Below are positions 23,591 to 32,966 of a stretch of DNA of 64,000 bases, piece by piece. The first letter of the stretch is position 1; each line of letters begins with the position of its first letter. The position numbers and the translations under genes are program-made. A model generated the notes under the pieces. That model searched no databases. It was not told where the DNA came from and saw nothing but the letters and a program-made list of their open reading frames with translations. The stretch comes from Lineus longissimus (Eukaryota > Nemertea > Pilidiophora > Heteronemertea > Lineidae): contig NC_088314.1 of the NCBI RefSeq assembly GCF_910592395.1, positions 19,922,070-19,986,069 on the forward strand, written 5' to 3'.

Positions 23591-23662
23591 CTTTATGTGT
23601 CCTCTATCAAATTGGTAGTCTGTGGTTGATGGTAGGTAATAATATATGATTTTCCTTGTCAA

Positions 23663-24586
23663 AATGTCAATTTTCCTTGTAGTCCGTGGTTGAATTTAGG
23701 ATATAATATAATGATTTATTGTCCAAATGTAAATTTTCCATGAAAAATGTTTCCAAGAATGAGAGAAAATATAGCGAGTATTTGCAGTCAGGTTTAGTAC
23801 CCGGTCTGATTTGATTTGATTTTCTTTTGAGGCATACTGACATTCGTGCCTGCAGCTGTTCCAGTTAAGCCGTCACCACCTCTTTAGCCTCTGTTTTGGA
23901 CCCCTCTTGTATTTGCTTTTGTGTTTAAGACAGTGTAGAAATAAATGTGATCTTTGAATGGATCATGCAACCTGTCACATCTCATTGTCAACAACTGGCT
24001 AGGCTCTTTCAGCAAATCTAGCCTGTCAACAAGGTCCTCGTCTGGACCGTCTCTTAAGTAACAGCTTCCTCACTGTAGTAAGGATATGCAGGACAGCCAA
24101 GGAGCCCTGATCAGGCTTTCAAACCGATGCTGCAACTCTGGCTCATGGGTAACACTGTTACAGTTGAAATGTATTCTTTGATTTCTCTTGTACTACACCT
24201 GTAACAGTTTGAACCAGAGATGCAACAATGGTTCAAAAACCTAAACGTGATCTAAGGTGTTACTGTGTTGCACTTTAGATACTGGGCTTCTGTTCAATCA
24301 ATTGTTTGACTACATAAACTTAGAATATAATCTAATGAAAAGTGTAAAAAAACCCAGAATAAAGTGATGATTGATAGTGCTTGAAATGGTCATTAGTTTG
24401 AAGAAAACAATGGAAAATAACAAAATGTGGTGGTTTTATGACGCCAATACTCGATGATTGTAATGAATGGGTTTCTCACTGAAAGCTGTTGCAGGTTATC
24501 CCAACATCATCTCAGCTGATCTGATGAAAGTTAGTTCATGCATGAGTGTACTTTGTCATCATGTTGTCGTCAATTCTGTCTAGTTA
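23663..24586 (-). promoter_or_regulatory. Conserved 5' flank of GT31 copy B
   Basis: Homologous to 17951-18850. It has the same AT-rich box near the gene and the same order of segments, with small indels, including about 12 extra bases near 23920. Homology with unit A breaks at about 24586, where sequence leading into the 156-bp satellite begins, and resumes at about 26463. Confidence 0.35.
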
Positions 24587-24639
24587 GGGATGCAACAGTG
24601 GTTCAAAAACCTAAACGTGATCCAAGGTGTTACTGTATT

Positions 24640-25475
24640 TCACTCTAGTTATCAGGATTGTCCATCTGACCGTTGGGCCGTCCGTCTGTATGTCACACTC
24701 TTGTGACCTATCTACATTCTGAACGAATTCGCCTAGACATTTCATATTTGATGTGCACGTGTATCGGGTGAATATCAAGGCCAAGTTCGATAATGGCTGA
24801 TTTCGCACTTAAGATGGCCGACTGGCAGCCATTTTGTTGTAAAACTTCCAAATGCCTTGTGACCTCTCTACATTCTGAACGAGTTCGCCTAGACATTTCA
24901 TATTTGGTGTGCACGTGTTTTAGGTAAATATCAAGGCAAAGTTCGAAAATGGCTGATTTCGCACTCAAGATAGCCAACTGTCGGCCATTTTGTTGTAAAA
25001 CTTGCAAATGCCTTGTGACCTCTCTACATTCTGAACGAGTTCGCCTAGACATTTCATATTTGGTGTGCACGTGTTTTAGGTAAATATCAAGGCAAAGTTC
25101 GAAAATGGCTGATTTCGCACTCAAGATAGCCAACTGTCGGCCATTTTGTTGTAAAACTTGCAAATGCCTTGTGACCTCTCTACATTCTGAACGAGTTCGC
25201 CTAGACATTTCATATTTGGTGTGCACGTGTATCGGGTGAATATCAAGCACAAGTTCGATAATGGCTGATTTCGCACTCAAGATGGCCGACTGGCGGCCAT
25301 TTCGTTGTAAAACTTGCAAATGCCTTGTGACCTCTCTACATTCTGAACGAAGTCGCCTAGACATTTCATATTTGGTGTCCACGTGTATCGGGTGAATATC
25401 AAGGCCAAGTTCGATAATGGCTGATTTCGCACTCAAGATAGCCAACTCTCGGCCATTTTGTTGCAAAACTTGCAA
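24640..25475. repeat. 156-bp satellite, five units, period divisible by three
   Basis: The anchor GTGACC recurs at 24703, 24859, 25015, 25171 and 25327, exactly 156 bp apart each time. Because 156 is 52 codons, the minus strand has an apparent 255-codon open frame of identical 52-residue blocks. I regard it as a by-product of the period, since no start context, domain or homologue is evident. A (CCGTCCGTCTGT)-type leader lies just left at 24678-24691. Confidence 0.85.
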
Positions 25476-26136
25476 TATAATAATAATAATAAATCGTTAT
25501 TTGTAAAGCGCCTGTATCACTTGAAACAAATGTTCACCGGCGCTGGTGAGCTCTATTGAAAAGAAGGGTCTTGAGTTCTTTGCGAAAGGTTGAGACATCC
25601 GATGTAGCTCTCAGGGTGGGGGAAAGAGAGTTCCACAGTTGAGGTGCTAAAGTGGCGAATGCTCGACCTCCAAATGTTTTCAATCTATATTTCCTGCAAG
25701 TGAGAAGGTCCTGAGATTCAGAGCGAAGGTAACGAGGAGGCACGTAATGTTGGATGAGATCGTTCAGGTAAATTGGTGCAAGCCGGTGGTAATTATTGCT
25801 TTGAAGGTCAGGAGGAGTAGTTTGAAAATTATACGCTCGCACACAGGCAGCCAGTGTAACTTGGCTAGCACCGGAGTAATGTGGGATCGCCGCGGGGTCC
25901 TGGTGATAAGACGCGCTGCACGGTTTTGCACAAGCTGCAGCTTATGTAGTGATTTCTCGGAAATTTCGGCGAGACTGCTGTTACAATAGTCTAGCCTGGA
26001 CAGGACAAGGGATTGTGCCAGGCTCTTTGTTGCTTCAGTTTCAAGCTGTCTCCTGACCAGACCAATATTCCTCAGATGGTAAGAAGCCGCACGCACGACG
26101 CTTGACACATGAGGATCCATCGACAGATTTGAATCG
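25476..26136 (-). mobile_element. LINE relic 3 (CR1/L2-like RT C-terminus, (TTA)n tail) inside 156-bp satellite
   Basis: Minus-strand translation gives VLSRLDYCNSSL, VQNRAARLITRTPRRSHI and LHWLPVCERIIFK (25764-26120). A frameshift near 25790 leads to RAFATLAPQLWNSL and FRKELKTLLFNRA, with the stop at 25534. The 3' end is GGCGCTTTACAAATAACG plus (TTA)n at about 25476-25500. The satellite word TGCAA occurs on both sides (left of the tail and right of 26136), which fits a short target-site duplication. The element is 5'-truncated and frameshifted. Confidence 0.85.
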
Positions 26137-26330
26137 AATGCAAATGCCTTGTGACCTCTCTACATTCTGAACGAGTTCGCCTAGACATTTCATATTTGGT
26201 GTGCACGTGTATCAGGTGAATATCAAGGCCAAGTTCGATAATGGCTGAACTTGGAAATATCTTGTAACCTCTCTACATTCTGAACGAGTTCACCTAGACA
26301 TTACTCGCTATAGAAATAGACTACCCAAAA
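26137..26330. repeat. 156-bp satellite, remainder right of LINE relic 3
   Basis: One nearly full unit (anchor at 26151) and one shortened unit (about 26265-26300) continue the array that LINE relic 3 interrupted. Confidence 0.75.
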
Positions 26331-26462
26331 TAACAATAAAAGCCACTCCAATCATCAGCTTCCTTCTTTACTATTCTATTCCATTCCATAACACTACCAG
26401 CAACCTGATTTCACCAAAGTGTGGATATACTCGTGTTTGCCAGCAAACGCGGTGCCTCTAGC

Positions 26463-26690
26463 TGTGAACTGACAAACTTCCCGTACTGATAAATATTGAA
26501 CATTACGTTTCCAGAGCCCTTGATCCTAATTCGGTTTATATGTTATCTTCCCTCAAGATCGTCCATTGTTCCCAACCGAAGCGTGAGCCTAATTGCTCAA
26601 CCCCAAACAATAGCAAGGAGACTGTTCCATAGATCAGCCGCCCTCCCAATTACTAATCCAACAGAGGGCAGCAGAGTTTAACACCTCCTT
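26463..26690. repeat. Duplicated block, unit B
   Basis: Counterpart of 18959-19180, with scattered substitutions. It follows about 130 bp of unplaced sequence after the 156-bp satellite. Confidence 0.6.
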
Positions 26691-26819
26691 TGAGTTGAGG
26701 ATATGGGTCACTGCTGCTTTGTGTGATTATTACATAACCAGAGGTGTATAAACTAGCCTAATTCTAAACAATGCAGTCTGTGTCACCCTAGGTAGAGATT
26801 AATTACCAGTATGTATACC

Positions 26820-27480
26820 GTACTATGCTTAATTTATGTATCATTGTTAAGTGTAGCTAGGACTACTCTGACTGGAAGCATGGTTGATTTTTGAAAATAC
26901 AATGTAGTGACTTTGATGAGCAACAATTTTACAAAGATTGTAAATGTTATTTTGTTCTAAGGACGCTTTATATTTGGGCTAATTTTGATGGAACTTTGAC
27001 CAACTGATAATTAGGTTTGTGACTGCATGAATATATGAGCAGTTTTTGCAATGAAATGTCTCATCTTACAAAAAAGAGGATTTGTAAGCACTCTCGTCAC
27101 ATAAATCTACAAAATACATTGTAAAGTGTAAGGAAGCTTCGTTCTAAACAATGCTTTCTGGGTCACCCCAAGTAGAGATTAATTGCTAGTTTATTTACTA
27201 TGCTTAATATATATTAATATATATATATCACTGTTTAGTGTAGCTAGGACTACTCTGACTGGAAGCATGGGTGATTTTTTAAAATAGTGGCTTTGATAAA
27301 CAGAAATTTTACAAAGATTATAAAAGTTATTTTGTTCTTAGGACACTTTATGTTTGGGCCAATTTTGTTAGAACTTTGACAGACTGATTATAAGGTCTGT
27401 GACAACATGAATATACGAGCAGTTTTTGCAGTGAAATGTCTCATCTTACAATAAAAGAGGATTTGTAAGCACTCTCTAGT
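26820..27480. repeat. Internally duplicated block, unit B
   Basis: Counterpart of 19448-20110. The anchor GTGTAGCTAGGACTACT is at 26851 and 27238. An (AT)n stretch at 27210-27230 accounts for most of the extra length. Confidence 0.65.
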
Positions 27481-27631
27481 TTAATACATTGCGGACAATT
27501 TTGTTACGGAATGAATTTGAGGAAAATTCATGGAAGAAGTTGTCCAACAGGGAGCTGACATGTTTTTTGGTAATAACTACATGTACATTCATGTTCTTTT
27601 AAATTTTAATATACTCGAGTCGTATTCTTAT

Positions 27632-27680
27632 TAGGGGCGGATCCAGGATCTTGGGAAAGGGGGGTGGGGGCGCACTAATG
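27632..27680 (+). repeat. hAT-like terminus GGGGCGGATCCAGG
   Basis: Same motif as at 13900, followed by GGGGGTGGGGGCGCAC. No opposite end was seen. Confidence 0.3.
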
Positions 27681-28019
27681 GCATCCTACCTGGGATTTTA
27701 TATTAAGATTCTCGCCAATTTCCCTAATAGCTTGTGTTTGGTCTTAAATCTAATAATTTGTCTGTTAAGACCTAATTGGCCAGGCACATTGTTAATTGGG
27801 TCCAGCTCTATGATCTTGAACATTGGTACATTTATCGGTTAACCCTTTTGCAGAGGGAATTGTCCTAGAATCTTTACAATCATCAGCCGTGTTTTCACTC
27901 TTGAAAACCATAACGGTATACTGGAAATTTGATATACCTTTCCTAAGGCCTATGCAATGCCTACGCAACAAATAAAGTTAAAGTTATGAATAGAAAAAGG
28001 CAGAATTCAAATGATTTTT

Positions 28020-29131
28020 TTTTAAAAATTGTGTACCTTTTTTACCTATTTATGCAATTTTGTGTACCTATTTTTCCAGTACCTTTTTTTCCGGTACCTT
28101 TATTTCCGGTACTTTTATTTCCTGTACCTTTATTTCCTGTACCTTTATTTCCGTACCTTTTTTTCCTGTACCTTTTTTTCCTGTACCTTTATTACCTAGA
28201 TTCACATACATACATAGATACCGAATTTCTGTATCGTCCGTTTCAAGCTGATGCTCGTTCACGGGCGCTTTACATTGTTACATCGGCTTACAGAAGGCAC
28301 TTGTTGAAAAGATGTGTTTTGAGCATTTTTTTGAAGATGTTTAGACTGGGTGCCTTCTGTAAGCCCTCTGGCAATTGGTTCCAGAGCTTGGCGGTGAAAA
28401 CGCTGAACCGCCGTTCGTCGTCCTGTGTCCGTGCACCTGGGATAACCAGGGTGAAAGAATTTTCCGACCTTAGGAGCCTTTGAGGTTTGTCAACATTGAT
28501 CATATCAGAGAGATACCTAGGGGCCTGGCCGTGCAGGCACCTGAAGGCCAGAACCAGAGTCTTGAACTGAATTCGCTTCCCCACGGGCAGCCAGTGCAAC
28601 TGCTTTAACACTGGTGAGATGTGTTCATGCCTGGGTGTGCCGGTTACGATGCGGGCTGCAGTATTCTGGACCCGTTGCAGCCACTTGGTAAGAACTTTAG
28701 GCAGCCAGCCGAGAAACGAATTACAGTAGTCAAGCCTGGAAATGACCAGACCAGTAGCGAGAGATCTCGCTGCACGGTTGGTCAGGTACCTCCAGATATG
28801 ACCAATATTTCTCAATTGTGCATAGGCGGATTTACAAACGCTGGTCACCTGTTTCTCCATGTTCATCTTGGTGTCAAAGATAACACCAAAATTCCTTACA
28901 TCTGGCGAGGACCTGACGAGGCAGTCACCAACTTGTATAGCAATGTGGTCCAAGGCTTTGAGGTTGTGAGGAGAAGCAAAAAGCATGACTTCGATTTTGT
29001 CGTCATTCTTGCTCAGCATGTTGTTAGCTAGCCATGTGCCAGTGGCAGCAAGGCAATTTTCAGTGCAAGAAACGGTGACTTGTAGGCATCTTATGCGGAA
29101 TGATTGTAGAGTTGTGCGTCATCCGCATAAA
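28020..29131 (-). mobile_element. LINE relic 4 (RT from YADD box to C-terminus, minisatellite 3' tail)
   Basis: At 29118-29129 the minus strand encodes YADD, the RT catalytic box, within VYADDAQLYNHS. A frameshift follows, then TWLANNMLSKNDDKIEVMLF and a 243-codon open stretch (28288-29019) with ISRLDYCNSFLG, NTAARIVTGTPRHEHISPV, LHWLPVGKRIQFK and AKLWNQLPEGL. After the stop comes TGTAAAGCGCC and about 60 bp of 3' UTR. A 14-16-bp minisatellite built on GGTACAGGAAATAAA follows (28020-28195), ending in an A-rich stretch on that strand. Truncation falls exactly at the YADD box. Confidence 0.85.
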
Positions 29132-29251
29132 CTATCATACAATAAAGCGCAACCAACGGACATTGTAATATAGTCGACATATCAACATATAGTTGACATG
29201 TTAGTCTCTTTTCAAAAATCAATGACATTTAACTTTGGATTAGATTCTTGA

Positions 29252-29507
29252 GGAATGGTCAGGTCTTTTGGCTAACAGTCAAGAGATCCGTGATCGAAAC
29301 CCACCATCGATGTGAGTGTCAGTATGTTGCTCGAGGCAGGTCTCCTCGCCCCCAACAGGTCAGATTGGCTACCGGTGAGAAATAGTTAAGTTGTAGTGCT
29401 GATTCTTTGAAGTATCTATCTGACTTCTTCTGAAAGGTTTTAGGATAGATAGAAAGTGTGAAGTTGGATGATAACCTCTACCTGACTGGGTTTGGGACTG
29501 TAGATCC
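29252..29507 (+). repeat. tRNA-derived SINE-like segment, unit C
   Basis: Counterpart of 15213-15445 and 21768-22015. Body and B-box-like motif are retained. Confidence 0.5.
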
Positions 29508-30356
29508 TCAACTTTAATTTGGCTAAAATTTGTACCTCTTTTACCTTTAGAAGACTAACTAATTCTGTCTTCTTTGGTCTGAACAGCTTTAGTTTCACAT
29601 TTTATTTGAAGAGGACATGTAATGTTGCTCTAAAGTGCTTATATCATACATCATCTTGAAGCCCTTGGGGTCTGCTTCAATTTACTGCATAGCAATCCAA
29701 GATATATAAAGTAGCAAAAAGTTGCCATTCGAATGAAAATTTCATATTTTGCCGTCTTGTCAGAAACAGAGATAATTGGCAGAAGCTGATTATGTACAAC
29801 GAATTAATTGAATTTCAGAAATTTATCTCATTTTGAGGGTTAGCAATCATAAGACAAAGCCTGAGCAATGATTCAAACTCATTTATGGTTTTGTTTTTAG
29901 TCTGTGATTGTTTTAGTCAATGTACAAGCATTTCAGCCACTGAAAATTGGTTGCTGATTTCTCTCGCCATTTTAGCTTATCTTCCACTGAACATCCCGAC
30001 TTTGCCATCTTTCATACTCAAAATGAATAATTAGTTCTCATAGATGATATCAGATGGCGCCTCGATCGATTTCAAAAAGATGGTCGGGTGGAGATAGCTT
30101 GAAATTGTAAGGGAATTGTTCAACCGAGGGAACCCGGTGTGCGTTGCAGGGGACTGAACTGGCAACCGAGTACACTCAGTCTGCGGTATCAAAAAGTTAA
30201 TTGGGCATCAGCCAAATAACGGCCATCGATACGCGGGGCTTTAACTGTCATTGCATTGTAGCGACATCAGTTTGGTCTTCAGTTTCAAAGTTTGACATCA
30301 TTTCAACATCCCCTTGTGAAAATCAGTTCAGCCTATTGGGATGTCAATACCCCTTA

Positions 30357-31574
30357 TTAGTTTATGGGATACACATTTTTCCTCTTTTCACAGGTTTGCA
30401 CTTCAGCTTCAGTCATATTCTCCAGTTGTTTTAGATACTTGACTATCTCTTTGTTTCTTTTATGAAAGCAATGTGAAGCTATCAACTTCACCAGGATGCA
30501 CTTATCCGTCTTCAGTACCTTTTCAATTTGTGGCCATCTGTATATAACATATGGCAGGTTCCTCAGTTTAATGTTGCTGTATCTTGCGAGGACCCCAATG
30601 AAAGCGTCATCGACTGGAAAAGTCTGCCTCGTGACGCCATAGACTCGTGAGACGTGGAAAGAAGCGTGGTACATCTTCTGAACAGCTTCTACCGAAAGCA
30701 AAACAAAGAACCCGCTGGCATATGGGGGAAAGGTATCATTGTTAAAATCTTCATGAGAGATGTACCACTTACTTTTCGGATTCCTGTAAGGTTCCAACGC
30801 TGCAAATGTAGCGCCTTGGTATACCATGGTCACATTTTTTGTTTCCAGTCCGATGACATAGTCCACAATGTGTTGATAGATCATGACTGCATCGTCGTCA
30901 ATTTTCACCAGGAATTTTGCATGCCCACATTGTGTCACGGTCCATTTTAATACTGCCAAGGCCTTGAATGTCAGATTACGATAGGCTTCCTTATAGTTGG
31001 CCTGTATGATGTCATTGTAGACAGAACTTTCATTGCGTAGTTTTGCCTCGGTTTTGGGCTCATACACTCGTGCAACGATAAAAGCCAACCGAATTTTCTT
31101 CCCTCGATATGGTTTAATCTTTAGCCATTCCCTTACATCTGCTCGGCGCCTGAAATTCCTAATACTACTCACCATCAGAATGAGCAAATATATGTCGTCT
31201 TCACATGGAGGAGGTGACAGTATCTCATCCTTTTCCGAGAGTGTTAATTGGTGTAACATGTTTGCTGTCCTCTCATCAATCATTTTCAGGTTTAGTAAAT
31301 TGAGCAAATCTGCAGTTTTCAGGTTCTTCAGTTGTTTAAACAAATCGGCAGTTTTCAGAGGCCTCACATTCTGACTTGTTTCTAAATCTGTCATTGGACG
31401 AAGACTTCTTGGTCCCTTTATCGGGACACCTGCCATTATAGCTCCATGAAGGTTTTGTTCAACATTGTCCACGACAACATGCCTGCGTTGATGAGACAAT
31501 TTAAAAAAAAAATTGAAACCAATGATATTTACGATGGCAACGGCCAAAATTAAAATATAAAATTTTCTTCTCAT
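30357..31574 (-). CDS. GT31-family beta-1,3-glycosyltransferase, copy C (intact, intronless)
   Basis: Third tandem paralogue, 405 aa from the ATG at 31572-31574. It lacks one residue next to the membrane span (MRRKFYILIL instead of MRRKLRYVLVL) and has three phenylalanines (FFF) at the luminal end of the span. It is the most divergent of the three, with Y-to-F and A-to-P changes in the aromatic loop (now FPPYASG), G-to-R before the RRADVREWL motif, and G-to-C, R-to-H and S/N-to-N/K changes in the C-terminal ASH..KR segment. The DxD (KIDDDAV) and VDDAFIG motifs are intact. Within codons about 155-258 I see only two differences from copy A, both synonymous. The gene and its 3' and 5' flanks match the other units, but the homologous upstream flank stops at about 32355. 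Confidence 0.9.
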   Translation of the reverse strand: MRRKFYILILAVAIVNIIGFNFFFKLSHQRRHVVVDNVEQNLHGAIMAGVPIKGPRSLRPMTDLETSQNVRPLKTADLFKQLKNLKTADLLNLLNLKMIDERTANMLHQLTLSEKDEILSPPPCEDDIYLLILMVSSIRNFRRRADVREWLKIKPYRGKKIRLAFIVARVYEPKTEAKLRNESSVYNDIIQANYKEAYRNLTFKALAVLKWTVTQCGHAKFLVKIDDDAVMIYQHIVDYVIGLETKNVTMVYQGATFAALEPYRNPKSKWYISHEDFNNDTFPPYASGFFVLLSVEAVQKMYHASFHVSRVYGVTRQTFPVDDAFIGVLARYSNIKLRNLPYVIYRWPQIEKVLKTDKCILVKLIASHCFHKRNKEIVKYLKQLENMTEAEVQTCEKRKNVYPIN

Positions 31575-31646
31575 CTTTATGTGTCCTCTATCAAATTGAT
31601 AGTCCGCGGTTGATGGTAGGAAATAATATATGATTTTTCTTGTCAA

Positions 31647-32355
31647 AATGTCAATTTTCCTTGTAGTCCGTGGTTGAATGTAGGATATAATGTAATGATT
31701 TATTGTCCAAATGTAAATTTTCCATGAAGAAATGTTTTCAAAAATGAGAGAAAATATATAGCGAGTATTTGCAGTCAGGTTTAGTACCCGTTCTGATTTG
31801 ATTGATTCTTTTGAGGCATACTGACATTCGTGTCTGCAGCTGTTCCAGTTAAGCCGTCACCACCTCAAAAGCCACTTTTTTGAACCCCTCTTGTATTTGC
31901 TTTTGTGTCTAGTACAGTATAGAAATATATGTATGTGATCTTTGAATGGATCATGCAACCTGTCACATCTCATTGTCAACAACTGGCCAGGCTCTGTCAG
32001 CAAATCTAGCCTGTCAACAAAGTCCTCGTCTGGACCGTCTCTTAAGTAACAGCTTCCTCACTGTAGTAAGGATATGCAGGACAGCCAAGAAGCCCTGATC
32101 ACGCTTTCAAACCGATGCTGCAACTCTGGCTCATGGGTAACACTGTTACAGTTGAAATGTATTCTTTGATTTCTCTTGTACCACACCTGTAATAGTTTGA
32201 ACCAGAGATGCAACAATGGTTCAAAAACCTAAACGTGATCTAAGGTGTTACTGTGTTGCACTTTAGATACTGGGCTTCTGTTCACTCAATTGTTTGACTA
32301 CATAAACTTAGAATATAATCAAATGAAAAGTGTAAAAAAAAACCCAGAATAAAGT
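31647..32355 (-). promoter_or_regulatory. Conserved 5' flank of GT31 copy C (shorter)
   Basis: Homologous to the flanks of copies A and B over about 0.7 kb. The homology stops abruptly at about 32355, just after an A-run and the word AACCCAGAATAAAGTGG. This marks the right edge of the triplicated region. Confidence 0.35.
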
Positions 32356-32753
32356 GGTCTTGATTTGTATATATTTTTTGGCAATTTTGAATTTGGCATA
32401 TTGAGGTTGTTCTCAAAAATTACTGAAGTGCCCGTGAAAATTTGGCTGTGTTCCACAAGTCCTTGTTAGCATCATTTGCGACTTAAAGGATTCCAGTTAG
32501 CGATGAGGACAAGTAACAGATAAAGCTCATTATTTTGTTCATCATGGAATAATACATATAATAGACAATAATTTGGCTATACGACTCTGGAGAAGCAATT
32601 CCCCAGTTTTCTGAGAATTGGGCAGGTCTTCCAACGTACCGAGCACCTGTTGTGGGAAAGGAGACCGTTTTTCAGCAATGTTGGAAAATTGTGTTGCTTT
32701 GGAGTTTAAAAAAAAATGTTGTTGTTCATCTGGTAATGTGGTTATATCACAAA

Positions 32754-32966
32754 TGTGACTCGCTCTACCAAAACTAGGCGCTTGTTGCATCTGAACTTGA
32801 CAGGTTGATACGGACTTGTTGTTCATTTCCCTATTGTAGACCTTTGGTGAAATGTTACCAAATCAGTTTTCACAAAAGGTCTACAATAGGGAAATGAACA
32901 ACAAGTCCGTATCAACCTGTCAAGTTCAGATGCGACAAGCGCCTAGTTTTGGTGGAGCGAGTCACA
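32754..32966. mobile_element. Foldback element with ~99-bp near-perfect arms
   Basis: Arms at 32755-32853 and 32867-32965 are reverse complements with about three to four mismatches around a 13-bp loop. The termini read TGTGACTCGC. A 94-codon minus frame crossing the left arm is an artefact. Related to the element at 56958. Confidence 0.8.

Larger units (their letters stand above)
21765..29250. repeat. Tandem duplication unit B carrying GT31 copy B
   Basis: It starts with the SINE-like segment (21768-22015). It lacks about 490 bp that unit C has between GGGTTTGGGAC and TTTGCCATC (29509-29999 in C). The gene, 5' flank, inserted 156-bp satellite with LINE (24640-26330), the block homologous to 18959-19180 (26463-26690), the internally duplicated block (26820-27480), and a LINE with minisatellite (28020-29131) follow. 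Confidence 0.75.
29251..32355. repeat. Tandem duplication unit C carrying GT31 copy C (truncated)
   Basis: It contains the SINE-like segment from about 29252, the full spacer including the part missing from unit B (29509-29999), the 3' flank, the gene and 0.7 kb of upstream sequence. No further unit follows. It has the longest uninterrupted 3' spacer and may be closest to the ancestral arrangement. Confidence 0.7.
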
